This document shows, one piece after another, positions 12,901-23,000 of a stretch of DNA of 64,000 nucleotides. Source of the stretch: Tribonema minus (lineage: Eukaryota; Sar; Xanthophyceae; Tribonematales; Tribonemataceae). Numbering within the stretch: the stretch's first letter is position 1; every line of letters starts with the position of its first letter. The notes beneath the pieces are model-generated. The model saw only the letters and a list, made by a program, of their open reading frames with translations. It had not been told where the DNA came from and did not search any database. Made by a program: the position numbers and the translations under genes. The stretch is taken from NCBI GenBank assembly GCA_017506865.1, contig JAFCMP010000042.1:310001-374000 (forward strand), read 5' to 3'.

Positions 12901-15900
12901 GGATGTTATGTGAATGGATTAAAATGAATGATTGAATGACGGGACAGCGCACGCTTACAGCTTCCCGTTGCCGCGCATGGTGCCAACAGCTCAGTCGCCC
13001 GCTGCCGGCGCGCTTTGTCCTGTCTCCACTCGAGAAGCAGGGCAGCACTAACCCTAAACCTTACCCTAACCCTAACCGTGGGGAGTATGCTGTGTGCCTC
13101 GAGCGCCCCTCGCCTCAATGCACCATGCTAGGGTTGATGTCGTAACCAGGGTTAGCCTTTGCAGCTGGCTCTGTCATTGCGTAGCGCACCGCGCCGCAAA
13201 GCGCTCAGGGTAACCCTAACCCTAACCCTGACCCTCGTTGCGGAACGCCGCGCATGGTGCTACTGGCCCGCTGCCAGTGCGATTCGTCTGGCTCCACTCG
13301 ATAAGCAAAGCTGCACTAACCCTAACCCAAACCTTAACCGCAGAGAGTACGCAAAGTGCCTCTGGCGTCCCTCTCATCCTTCCTAGGTTTAGGCCCGCAA
13401 TCAGGGTTAGGCATCCCCGCTTGCGCTCACTCTCATTGTGGAGTGCATTCGTGCTGCGTGCTTGCGCAGGCGGCAGCGGCAATCCGGGCAGCGCAAATCC
13501 CGGCAACCCGGCGAAACGGCGCAAGATTGTGGATGCCGGGTACTTCCCTGCATTCTCTCTCGAGTTCGGGGAACAGGTCGTCGTGAACGCAGGTACGCGT
13601 CACCGCGGTTTGAAGTCGTGCATAATGGCATCACTTCAACTTGAATTAAATTGGAGTTCGGGGAACAGGTCGTCGTGCACGCAGGTGTGCGTCACCTCAA
13701 TGTGAAGTAATGCATAATGCCTCACTCCAAATTGAAGTAAAATTGAGTTTGTAGACTGTTTTCACTGACGCAAGTATGCTTCACTTCAAACCTGATGCAA
13801 TAATTGACGGCCTCACTTCAAGATGAAGTAAATTTGACGGTACGGCCACGGCGCCCCTCATTGTGCCAGTGCGCCACCAATCGCTGCCTCCTGATTCTGG
13901 CCCGTTGCATGATTCAACACCTCTGTCAGCCCCTCTGTAGCCCAAGTGTTTTTGCAAGTGCTGAGTGAGGCAGCCAGGCACGGTGTGCTGTGTATGTAGA
14001 TGCTATGACCCAGAGCCAGAATATAGTGGATACGAAATCAGAGCTCAGCACAGGGTGCCACTGTGAACGCGCAGCGGCTGTCAACTTGAGGGCGCCGCCG
14101 CACGTTCGTTCAGATTATAATTAGGGTTAGGGTTAGGGTAGCAGCGCTCGGCGACCATGCTCACTCGGCCATGACGCATTCCAGTACTGTCATTGCGAGC
14201 GAGCGTGGTCTTGTTCGGGTTTAGGGTTAGATTTAGGGTTAGGATCAGCGCGCATGTGTTCCTCGCTTCACGGTTCCCGCGTTCACCACAGCAGTACACT
14301 CACAACTCTGACCATGGTCGCCACCGGCTCGCCAATGTGAAACGCTGTCTCAATGCGGTGCTTACGGTTAGGGGTAGTGTTCAGAGCGCAGCAACTCGGC
14401 CTCAGAACGCGCTGCTCGCTCATCCTGATCACCAAGCTAGACAAAGGCGTTTCTTAGGGCTAGGGTTCAGAGTACAGCAGCAGCTCAGTCGTCTAACGCG
14501 CGCTGCTTGTTTGTGCGCAAGCGTTGTTCGTCCTGACAACCATGCTAGATGAAGGCGTGTTTTAGGGCTTGGACATGGGGGACAAAAAGAAGAAGCGCAG
14601 CAGTCAAACGCGCGTCGCTTGTTCGTTTCGTGCTCGCGCGTGCAGGCGCCATTCCCTTCCGACACCCCCCGCCCGAGGGCTACTGCGCGGTGTGCGACGC
14701 CATGGCGGCGGATGCTCAGCCGTCGTCGAGTGCTGACGCGGCCGCGGAGGCAGCGCCGGTAAGCCTTTGCATGTGCAGCATTGCTCAGCGTTGCGGGTTA
14801 TGAGATCCCATCGTGATCTGGGGCAGACGGATACTCTTTGCGCTGACGCACAATGTACCACTTACATGAGGCCAACGGCTTCGATGCAGCGTTGCGACTT
14901 TTATGCTCGGCGATATCAGTCGTGCGCTCTGCGGTGCGATCCGAGTGGTGCTGTTTGTTGCGCGACAGCAGTGCACGTGCGTTGTGAGCATTACCAACCG
15001 GCGCATGGCCACGAGGGCCGACGCGGCGGCGACTGTGCAAACATCACCACACTTATGGCCATGTTAGTTTACTTCAAGATGCAATACATTGGCCTTGTGC
15101 GCAGCAACTGAGACGTGCAGAATTCGGTGAACGGGCTTAGCAACCCCGATGGGCCTTGTGCGCTGGAGCCAAGGCCGCGTTTTAGTTTGAATTTGAAGCA
15201 GTCACAGCTGCGCGCGCCTGCGCCGCATAGTCATCAACGCGTTTTGCACGTGGCCCGGGCCTGGCTGCAGCACCAAAAGCAGCAGACGAGGCACTCGACT
15301 TTGCATGAGCTCAGGAGGTCGTTGTGACTCGATGTTTTTACTATGGCGCGCCCAGTAGCCCAGTGACCCGTCATGCTGCCTCTGCAGATCGTACGTCAAG
15401 TACTTGAAGAAACTGCACACACACACTCTTGCTGAGCGATGCGCACGTTCTTTCAACCCCAACACGTGCGGGCCAACGCCATATTGTTGTTGAAATGCAC
15501 ATATACTTCAACATGCCCGGTCCCCCCCCCCCCCCCCCCCCCCTCAACACGTGCTTCTCGGATGGTACCCCAAGCAGCTGCGCGCGCACATGTTTTCACT
15601 TCACATGAATTCACGCATGTTTTCACTTTACATGCGTTCACGCGCGTCTTTCACTTCACATGAATTCATGCTGAGCGCTGCGCATGACACACGGCGGCGC
15701 GCAGGCCAATGTTCTCACTTCACTTGAATTCACACACGCGGTTTCACTTCACATGAATTAACATGCTGAGCACTGCGCATCACACACGGCGGCGCGCAGG
15801 CCCACGTCCTTCAGGACGGCACCAACATGCCCGCTGCCAAGAACAGGGCGCCCGCCGCCGCCGCCGCCGCAGAATCAGCAGCGGCGGCGCGCGCCGCGGC

Positions 15901-17501
15901 GGCAGCGGCGGCAGCAAGTGCGGAAGCGGCTGCGGCGGCGCCGGCGCCGGCGCCGGCGGCAGCCGTGGCAACGCTCCGCGTGCCGCCGCCGGGACCGATC
16001 GACCTGTCGTTGTACGAGACGGCGTCCGAGCTGCACATGTTTGGCCTGGACCGGTGAGACCTAGGTCTAGGGCTTGAAGTTTGTGCACTGTCGAGGGGGT
16101 AGGGCTTAGCGTTGTGCACTGTCTCTGCGCCGCCCCACCATCGCAAATGCGCAGCTTAGTGTCAGGGCTAGAGTTCACGCAACGCGCACAGTTTCTGCGG
16201 GGGCGGAACCAGTTGCGCCTGCCGGCGCGGCTGCGCATCGAGCGGTCGCATTTCCCCGCTCTGCAGCACGAGTCGAGACCCTTGTAGCATCGCGCGTTTG
16301 CTGTCGTGCGCTGGCGTGCAGTCGCTATGTCAGCGCGGCAGCGTCGCAAGCGCGTGTGTCATGTGCTTGCACTGCGGTTCCCCAACGCCAATGCCGCAGG
16401 CTGCGGGAGGAACACAAGGCTGGGTGCGCAACGCGTGCGATGGCATGCTTCGGTATACCGCGCTCGCCGCAATGAGACCTGCGCAGCGTGCTTCGCGCAG
16501 GTAGGGCTTAGCGTTGTGCACTGTCTCTGCGCCGCCCCACCATCGCAAATGCGCAGCTTAGTGTCAGGGCTAGAGTTCACGCAACGCGCACAGTTTCTGC
16601 GGGGGCGGAACCAGTTGCGCCTGCCGGCGCGGCTGCGCATCGAGCGGTCGCATTTCCCCGCTCTGCAGCACGAGTCGAGACCCTTGTAGCATCGCGCGTT
16701 TGCTGTCGTGCGCTGGCGTGCAGTCGCTATGTCAGCGCGGCAGCGTCGCAAGCGCGTGTGTCATGTGGTTGCACTGCGGTTCCCCAACGCCAATGCCGCA
16801 GGCTGCGGGAGGAACACAAGGCTGGGTGCGCAACGCGTGCGATGGCATGCTTCGGTATACCGCGCTCGCCGCAATGAGACCTGCGCAGCGTGCTTCGCGC
16901 AGTGGGCAGTGACTCTGTGAGCAAGCATCTGACTGAGGCCTACAATTGACCACTGATCACGGTCCTGAACTCACATGCATTCCCATAACTGCCGCATGCT
17001 CAAGGAGGATCTCATGAGCCGCGGGTGTCAGGTGCGGCGCCACGCTGCACAATGCCGCTTTCGCCACAGAAACTCTTGCCATTCACCTCGACAAGCGCAA
17101 TCAGCGGAACACTCAAATGAGTCCCGAGCATAGGCTGACATCGCCGTCCTATTTTCCGCATCTCGGACAGGCTCAAGGAGGAGCTCATGAGCCGCGGCGT
17201 CAAGTGCGGCGGCACGCTGCACAGTGCCGCTTTCGCCGCAGCGGATCTTGCCGTTTACTTCAACCAGTGTGATCCGCACATAACTCGAATGAGTCTTGAG
17301 CATAGCCTGATATTGCTGTCCTGCCCCGCGCATATCTATCACTGCCGCAGGCTCAAGGAGGAGCTCATGAGCCGGGGCGTCAAGTGCGGCGGCACGCTGC
17401 ACGACCGCGCAGCGCGGCTGCTTGAGCTCAAGGGCCTCGCGCGCGCCGACTACCCGCCGTCGCTGCTCGCCGCGGCGCCCAAGCCGCGCAAGAAGGCTTG
17501 A
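997..17501 (+). CDS. SDE2: SDE2-like protein with CCCH finger and SPRY domain (5' partial)
   Basis: Exons: 997-1048, 1977-2062, 2922-2975, 3628-3695 (or 3732-3799), 4777-4888, 5386-5457, 5937-5993, 6838-6944, 8276-8324, 9324-9455, 10582-10710, 12103-12220, 13470-13592, 14646-14758, 15800-16053, 17351-17501 (stop TGA 17499-17501). Every junction is GT-AG and the phases join without a break into 558 codons. Residues 1-17 ([17 protein letters not shown]) and the later HDMADAVQQGL resemble the Sde2 N-terminal region after its ubiquitin fold. Residues about 68-100 form a CCCH-like finger, 220-400 a SPRY domain, and 490-558 the SDE2 C-terminal module ([20 protein letters not shown]). SDE2 family proteins act in pre-mRNA splicing, genome stability and replication-stress response. 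The ubiquitin-like start and its GGKGG processing site are not seen here. The CCCH and SPRY insertions are unusual for SDE2 as I know it. Two adjacent genes are possible, but the unbroken phase argues for one. Confidence 0.78.
1201..1475 (+). repeat. Two donor-side copies of exon 997-1048
   Basis: Segments starting near 1209 and 1399 repeat the exon end (CGCAAGG...ACGCAAAG), the donor and the following intron words (GCCGATGCTC, AGTGCTCCGC). Spacing is about 190 bp. Confidence 0.7.
3628..3799 (+). other. Two complete, phase-incompatible copies of the first CCCH exon
   Basis: Copies at 3628-3695 and 3732-3799 are both 68 bp, both have a TTTGCAG acceptor and a GTGAGTGAG donor, and both read (T/H)[15 protein letters not shown]-type peptide. 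Both start in phase 0 and end in phase 2, so only one can be used per transcript without a frameshift. Of five base differences, four are synonymous third positions and one changes Arg to His. The exon supplies the first Cys of the finger; the next exon (4777-4888) supplies C-x5-C-x3-H in [17 protein letters not shown]. Confidence 0.75.
3845..4000 (+). repeat. Two decayed downstream copies of the CCCH exon
   Basis: Segments near 3848-3892 and 3945-3998 match the 68-bp CCCH exon and its donor but carry deletions, so they no longer encode the exon. They are separated by (GTGA)n microsatellite grown from the donor sequence. They extend the pair at 3628-3799 into a four-rung series. Confidence 0.7.
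4155..4660 (+). repeat. Acceptor-side copies of the second CCCH exon
   Basis: Four upstream copies, near 4158, 4267, 4402 and 4585, repeat the pyrimidine-rich intron end, the CAG acceptor and the first 40 to 60 bp of exon 4777-4888. The first three are disturbed in frame. The fourth reads [19 protein letters not shown], in which the zinc-binding His is Tyr, and then stops. Confidence 0.75.
5056..5115 (+). repeat. Donor-side copy of exon 4777-4888
   Basis: The last part of the exon (CGCAAGGCGCTGGCCAC onward), its GTGCG donor and about 20 bp of intron are repeated once downstream with few changes. Confidence 0.75.
6677..6742 (+). repeat. Acceptor-side copy of exon 6838-6944
   Basis: About 65 bp covering the intron end, GCAG acceptor and first 30 bp of the exon (GCCGCGGAAGCTCGAGCG) appear once upstream, offset by about 125 bp and nearly identical. 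Confidence 0.75.
7090..7335 (+). repeat. Two donor-side copies of exon 6838-6944
   Basis: The exon end GACCTGGCGGCGGCCACAGA plus TGCAGGT donor recurs near 7108 and 7295. Each copy is followed by TTAGGG-like intron sequence, as in the parent intron. Confidence 0.8.
7395..7845 (+). repeat. Degenerate tandem units, possible exon relics
   Basis: Two related cassettes lie at about 7668-7735 and 7773-7840 (TGGCCGCTGGAACGG...ACGCACTTCAG). Two shorter ones lie near 7400 and 7540 (GCACTACRTC...GAAGGTA). The first pair stays open in one frame, with several synonymous differences. I cannot place either in the spliced protein, so they may be relics or an optional exon. Confidence 0.4.
8848..9240 (+). 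repeat. Three acceptor-side copies of SPRY exon 9324-9455
   Basis: Units near 8858, 9020 and 9165 repeat the intron end and the first 40 to 70 bp of the exon (GTCAGCGGCGCGAGCGA...). Spacing is about 150 bp. Decay increases with distance from the exon. The nearest copy differs over the first 17 codons only by GAA/GAG, AGT/AGC, GTT/GTG and CGA/CGC, all synonymous. Confidence 0.8.
9688..10480 (+). repeat. Six acceptor-side copies of SPRY exon 10582-10710
   Basis: Copies of the exon 5' half (GGTGACTCGTTTGAGGGCAA...GACGACACCCACTCG) lie near 9690, 9825, 10005, 10137, 10308 and 10407. Several also share the following TACTCGACATGTGAAGTTCA stretch. The copy at 10407 is the best preserved. Confidence 0.8.
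10819..11752 (+). repeat. Seven donor-side copies of SPRY exon 10582-10710
   Basis: Copies of the exon 3' half (TGGAATGGCGAGGAGGACGA...GCATGGAAG) plus a GTAYGY-like donor lie near 10819, 10962, 11158, 11290, 11440, 11533 and 11690. Each sits in a unit of about 90 to 190 bp with ATGTAGGCA before it and often a G run after it. The copy at 11290-11355 keeps 21 codons open; eight of its nine differences from the exon are synonymous. Confidence 0.85.
11862..12065 (+). repeat. Two acceptor-side copies of SPRY exon 12103-12220
   Basis: Copies near 11885 and 11983 repeat the CAGG acceptor and GGGGACGTCRTGGGG start. The second also carries GCTGGCACGCTGAGCTTCA from the exon middle. Confidence 0.7.
12245..12440 (+). 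repeat. Two donor-side copies of SPRY exon 12103-12220
   Basis: TTGGCGAGCTGCCG...CGACCGCA, a GTAAC or similar donor and the following GCCAGGC...CTGCATG intron words recur near 12277 and 12370, about 90 bp apart. Confidence 0.75.
13652..13800 (+). repeat. Two donor-side copies of SPRY exon 13470-13592
   Basis: GAGTTCGGGGAACAGGTCGT...ACGCAGGT and its following intron recur near 13654. A more decayed copy lies near 13744. Confidence 0.75.
16099..16902 (+). repeat. 402-bp tandem duplication inside the last SDE2-like intron
   Basis: 16099-16500 and 16501-16902 are identical except for one base (C near 16365 versus G near 16767). Each unit starts GTAGGGCTTAGC and ends CGCGCAG, so each is itself bounded by intron-like GT...AG. 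The near identity means the duplication is very recent or maintained by conversion, or an assembly artefact. Confidence 0.92.
16990..17350 (+). repeat. Two acceptor-side copies of the final SDE2-like exon
   Basis: Units starting near 17000 and 17171 repeat the first about 50 bp of exon 17351-17501 (CTCAAGGAGGAGCTCATGAG...TGCAC) followed by TGCCGCTTTCGCC and about 110 bp of shared intron. Period is about 180 bp. The nearer copy is almost perfect in its exon part. Confidence 0.85.
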
Positions 17502-20027
17502 AGTTGAAGTTGAAGTGGACGCACCGCGAGCGCGCGCGCGCACGCGTGGCGCTGTCGGTACCTGTACGACGGACGCCTGCGCGATGCCCGCATAAAACAG
17601 GTTCCCAGATGCGTCGGTCATGCATCGGCATCGACATGCGTTGGTGTCGGCAGCACCCAGGCGCGCAGCCCCTCGCCCCCGCGCGTGCTGCGCAGCCGTT
17701 TGAGCGCTGACACGACTCCTCACACGAGCGCTGCTGCACCAACAGCTCGTGTCGTCTGCGGCGTTGTGTTTGCGGTGCCACGACGATGTGCGTACATGCG
17801 GCGGCGGCGGCGGCGGCAGTGCGGCAGTGGCTTCATGAGTGGTACTCACCCAAATGTGTGGCTGTTCTGGCGTGCATGCGCACGCCGGTTGTGATGGCAT
17901 GAACCGGCAGCTGTCTCGAGAAAGAGGTGCTGTCTACAAACGATGGCATCACGCGGCGACGGCACATTGAAGGTGAAGTTGAACTTGTGTATGGCGCGGC
18001 AGCAGGCGCAGAGGCGGCGGAGCAGCGCTCTGCGCGTGTGCGCCCTGAGGTGCGAAAGTGGCCCGGGGCACGTATAACATGCAGCAATCGTAATGCGTTG
18101 ATCATCCACAGTGCTGAGCGCAGCGCTGCGTGTTTTTCTTGGGCTGCCCGCTTGCTTGCATGCCTTAATGCAATGACCATGTACCCCGGCATTTTGCAGC
18201 AATTTTTGCGCATGAAGGCCGCAACAATGCCATGTGAACATTTGCAATACTGGGGGGATTTTTGCTGAGTCACAGTGAAAACCGAAGCACGTGTACGCCA
18301 AATGTATTTTTTTGGTGCGCGTGTTTTGCATGCATGCGTATGTACGATGCAAGTTGCAGCCGACAATGATGTGCCCACTCATGAGCCCATGCGCACCTGA
18401 ACAAGCACAACGTTGCAGTACAAGTCTGCACCAAACGGGTCTGGCCATGGCTGTTGAAGCGTGCCATCACAGCACGTCTCAGCAAGTGGCACGGCATACA
18501 AGCACAATTTCATGCGTACACGCACATGTCAGTGCGACACACATGCAGCAGGCAGCGTACGCGTCTATGCTCACGCCAGGCAGTCATGCAACACCGCCCG
18601 AACAGACACACACCAGTCAAATGCCATGCACGTGCGGCAGGGGGAGCGGAAGCAAGCATCATGTGAGCGTTCTCACACTTGCACTCATGTGATTATTAGT
18701 CGGCGGAGATGCTGATCGTGTGCAGGGCATCGCCACTTCACTGAAGCTCAAAGACGGGGCGCTCTGGTGCGGTGCGGTGATTCGTGGTCACGTAGGCACG
18801 GGCTAGTGCACACGCAGTGGCAATACCTACATGCCCCCGGCATCGGAGAGAGCAGAGACGCATGCAGCACGGTCCGGTAAGCGGCAAAGGGAGGAGAAAG
18901 GACGGGCGTGAAAAAACAACGCAAAAGAAAAACATGCAAGGCAAGGAGGGAAATGAAAGGCGGCGCACGCAGCCGCCGCCGCTGCCGCCGCCGCTGCCGC
19001 CGCCGCATTGCGCGCGGGGGGATGCCGAGACGCAGGAGTGTGCGCCGAACAACTGGGGCAGCTCTTTCTTTGCTAATTGACCTTGCATGCTACCATGTAG
19101 GCACAGAGTTGAAAGACGTAGCCTCCCCATCGATTGATCGGCGCAGCGCGGAGCCCAGCTGTGCTGGGCAATGCGCCGTCTATCATTTCAGCCGAGCGCC
19201 GCTGCTTCTGCATGCGGGCGCTGCAGTCCAGCTGTGCGGAGTATACATTGGCTGAATATAGATGAAGTGTAGCTGCGATCTGGTGCAATAGATCCCCCCC
19301 CCCCCTCTCCCCCCTCCCCGGCCCTTGTGGCACCAGGAAGCGCCAGACGATCAAACGCGGGGGGGGGCGAGCAGGCGGGAGAGGGGGGGGGGGGGGGGGG
19401 GGCTAGCGGGTAGCGTTGGCCTTACAGCCCGCCCATGGCCCTTTGTTGACCGCACTCGCCCCCCCCCCCCCCCCTTCTTACACACACACTGTGACGAGGG
19501 CCAGCGGCAGTGCCTGCGTCAGCTAAGGATTCTAGCCACACCTGCATGCGCGCCGGCCCCCTCACCCCTTGTCGGGTCATAATTACGACCTTTTTTGTAG
19601 AGCGCTGTGGCATTGCAACGTGGCGCGCTCACGGTTTCTAAAAGCGGCGCATGTCGCGCGGGCTCTGGCACGTGTCGCCATCAGCAACCGTTGTTGCAAT
19701 AGCCCTCTCTCTGATTGATCGCAAACTTTGCCGCTTGTGCCCCCCCCCCCCCCCCCTTTGCATTCCGCTTAGAAGGGGGCGCTCGGAGGGAGGGGGGGGG
19801 GGGGGCACTGCTCATCGTCCATGCTGGAAGAACGACGCAGCAGCGCTGCGTTGCTCAGCAATGCGGTACGTTGACGGAGCATCACCGCAGTGCAGCGCGC
19901 GCATGGAGTCGTGGATCCCCCTAATGTGGACCCCCCCCCAGACCCCCGCCCGTCAGGTGCGGTGCACCGCCGGAAAAAGCGCAGGCTGAAGGTGGGGATG
20001 GGGCGGCATTGACCCCAATCCGTCAGG
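17502..20027. other. Convergent spacer, no recognised gene
   Basis: This lies between the 3' end of the SDE2-like gene (+) and the 3' end of the Zn2Cys6 gene (-). It holds low-complexity CGC/GCA sequence and several long G or C runs (near 19292, 19385, 19461, 19741 and 19790). A short splice-flanked stretch at about 18726-18769 (GIATSLKLKDGALWC) could be a stray exon; I could not link it to anything. Confidence 0.4.
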
Positions 20028-23000
20028 TCACGCCCTGCCGTCGCCCCCATCGTCGTCCTCCTCCTCGCGCCACCGCTTGCCGCTGCCCCGCTGCTGCTGC
20101 CGCAGCTGCTGCTGCTGCTGGTGATGCTCAAACAGCTCCGCCCCCTTGTGCTCCGCGCCGCCGTCACCGTCGCTGCTGCCGCCGCGCTCCTGATAGTGCA
20201 GCTGCACGCTCACCCGATGGTGGTGCCACTCCTCGTCCGAGCCGTCCCCCCCCTGCGACCCCCCGCTGCTGCCAGCCTCCATGCCGCTGCCGTCGCCGCC
20301 GCCGACGCCGCCGCCGCCGCTGCTGCCGCCGGAGACCTCCGCCGTGCTGTGCAGCGGCGGCGCGTGTGCGCGCGCGGGTTGCGGCACTTCGCCCTTGGCG
20401 ACCGCGGCGCCGTGCAGCAGCATGTCGATGCCGGGCAGGCCACGCGCGGCGGCGGTGGCAGCGCCAGTGCTCGGCGACGGCGGCGGCGGCGGCGCATGCT
20501 GCGGCGGCGGCGGCGCGCCGTAGCCCGCGGCGTCGTACTGGCTGCGGCGCTGCTGTGCCGCCGCCGCCTGCTGCCGCTGCTGCTGCTGCGCGGCCGACGG
20601 CGGCAGCGGCGGCGGCGGCGGCCGCGCGACCAGGCGCGGCGAGCGCTGCGGCCACGGGCCGTAGACGCCCTGCGGCGGCGGCTGGTGGTACTGCCGGTAC
20701 TCGCCTGGCAGCGCCTGCTGCGCCGCCATGCGCGGCGGACCCGCAGCAGCGGCGGCGGCGGCGGCGTGCATCGGCGGCGAGGGCAGCGCCACCGGCGGCG
20801 GCGGCGGCGCCGCCAGCAGCTCGTCGTCAAACGCGCCGCCGCCGCTGCCGCTGAGGCCGCGGCGGCGGCGGTACTCTGGCGGCTGCTGCTGCTGCGGCTG
20901 CAGCAGCGGGCTCGGCGGCGCCTTCACGGTGACGTAGGCAGGCGCGAAGCCCGGCGGTGGCGGCGGCGCGCCGGGAGGCCATGCCGCCGCTGCTGCGAGG
21001 CCCGGCAGCTGATCCAGCACGTAGCTGATGCCGGGCAGCTGCTGCGGCGCCGCCGCCGCCGCCGCCGCTGCCTCCGCTGCGCGCGCCGGGCTCCGCAAGG
21101 GCATCGCGTGCTGCTGCAGCTGGTGGTGGTGGGGGTGGCGTTGATGGAGCTGCGCCGCCGCCGCCGCCGCTGCCGCCGCTGCTGCGTCCGTACCGGCCAG
21201 CAGCGCATCTAACGGCGGGTCGGTGATACGCGGCCCGCGCTGCCGCCGCACCTTGACCTTGGACGCGCTGCTGCCCGCCGCCGCCGACGCGCCGCCGCTG
21301 CTGCCGCCGCCGCTGCTGCCGCCGCCGCCGCTGCTGCCGCCGCCGCCGCTGCTGCCGCCGCCGCCGCTGCTGCCACCGCTGCGCGGAGGCTTATTGGCGG
21401 CGGCAGTGGCGGCGCCGCTTGTGCTCATCTGCTGCTCCAGATAGCCAAAGCCGCGGCACTTGGGCCCGGGTCGTCCCTTGAGGCTGCGGCGGTTGAGATC
21501 AGGGGATAGTTGAGGTAACTGCACATCGGCTTTACGTACATGCATACTTCAAGCGCTGTCTTGGGGTCCTGCTGCAGCAGGCACGCCGAGCACGCGACGC
21601 AGCGCGCCCTCAGCCCCCCGTCTGCGCTAGCGGCCACTGGCAGGCGGTGGAGAAAATGGCGATTGAGGCAGTGAGTGCAATTGCAATTGCACATTGTGGT
21701 CATGTTTGCACACTGCGAGTATTGTTTTGGGTTCTTGCTGCGCTGCGGCAGGCATGCGAGACAGACATGCTTGTAACAATCACAACCCAGCACCTCTGTC
21801 GGGGCGGCCCCGTGTAAGCTGAAGCCCGCACGTGCTTGCGAGCGCTGAGTGAGGGGGCCACGCATAGGGCTATGTATGTACTGCAGATGCTAACATCCAA
21901 CGGAACCGGCATCAGTGCTCAGCAGGGCCTGACCAAGCAGCCTTCACTTCAACTTGTCAAGGTCCTCAGGCAGCTGCAGAGGGCTGGAGCCGCTGAGCGC
22001 TGAAGAGTGCGTTTGGTTGCGATGGCCGCAGCTGCGTCGCAGTGGGGTGGGCTGCGCGCGTCCTTAAAGTTGAAGTTCCTGAACCCCCCCCCCGAAGCCC
22101 CCATATGAATTTTCTAAACACCCCAAAGCCCCCATATGACCCTAAACAGGATTTGCACACAGAGTCAATGCATGGCATGGCAAAGCATGCGATCAACGGC
22201 CACAGCAGCTGCGGGACACGCTTCGTGGTGCGGAGCGCGCGCTTGCACTGTTGAGGTTCGCATGGCGCGGCGACTCTCCTTGCAGTTGAAGTTGGCGGAC
22301 TCTATTCCAACAGGTTTAAGATGTGCCATGGCTCAACAGACGGCGGCTTGCCTCACTGGCAGTACACATGTGTTGCGTGTTGCGTGCCGCTGAGCTCGCT
22401 GCGGTGAGTCGCAGGTTGCTGAGGGTGCCATATCTTGCAAGTTGAACAGCGCTCAGCTGGAGACCGAAGTGTAACATGAAGTTACAGTACTTCACAAAGT
22501 CCTACATATCATCAGTATATGAGTTGTGCAAAATGCCACCATTATGAGAAACCTTGCCCGCACTGCAATATCATGATGATGCTTGTTCTGGCTCACAGAC
22601 TGGACAGCTGCAGCAGTTACTGCAGCTCACTGCCGCAGTGACCTGCCTGCCTTCTGTGAGCCTCAGACACAGGAAGCATCATGATCATGAGGTAGCGAAT
22701 TTATGTGAAACAATGAGACCACTGTGCACAAACAGGCAATTTGAAAGTGGTGAGTTGAAGTTATTGTCACCTCACCTGTACTTGCATCGGGAGGGAATGC
22801 CCTTCGCGACGCACTTGGTGCAAGGCGGTCCTGTTCCAGAGCACTTGAGCTTCTTGATCTGCACAGTGCAAAGGATCGCACAGAACTCATTACGAACATA
22901 CTGGTAGGCTAGCAGTACCTGTTGCACCCCAACCATGACAGTGAGCCTACTTCAGCCCAAGAGTGGACGACTTGACGGTCTGTTCCAGACTGTGTCTCAG

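Larger units (their letters stand above)
9324..14758 (+). other. SPRY domain exon block
   Basis: Five exons encode the fold in order. 9324-9455 gives [20 protein letters not shown]. 10582-10710 gives [20 protein letters not shown]. 12103-12220 gives [18 protein letters not shown] then NGQDLGVAF. 13470-13592 gives [20 protein letters not shown]. 14646-14758 gives [12 protein letters not shown]. The order and wording match the RNF123/KPC1-type SPRY domain closely. SPRY domains bind protein partners. An insert [19 protein letters not shown] within 13470-13592 looks like a flexible basic loop. Confidence 0.85.

Noticed and set aside
15811-16349. Minus-strand frames of 111 and 189 codons opposite the Ala-rich SDE2-like exon
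   Set aside because: Reverse shadows of GCC/GCG repeats; the plus-strand exon joins the SAP-like module in phase.
20121-21212. Long plus-strand open frames opposite the Zn2Cys6 third exon
   Set aside because: Arg/Ala-rich shadow of CGG/GCC repeats on the coding minus strand; no motif or splice context.
21519-21535. A 17-nt GT...AG segment that would join the frame with CVACSACL-type cysteines (21536-21621) to the third exon of the Zn2Cys6 gene
   Set aside because: The exon at 22776-22858 completes the zinc cluster with exact spacing and phase, so the micro-intron is not needed.
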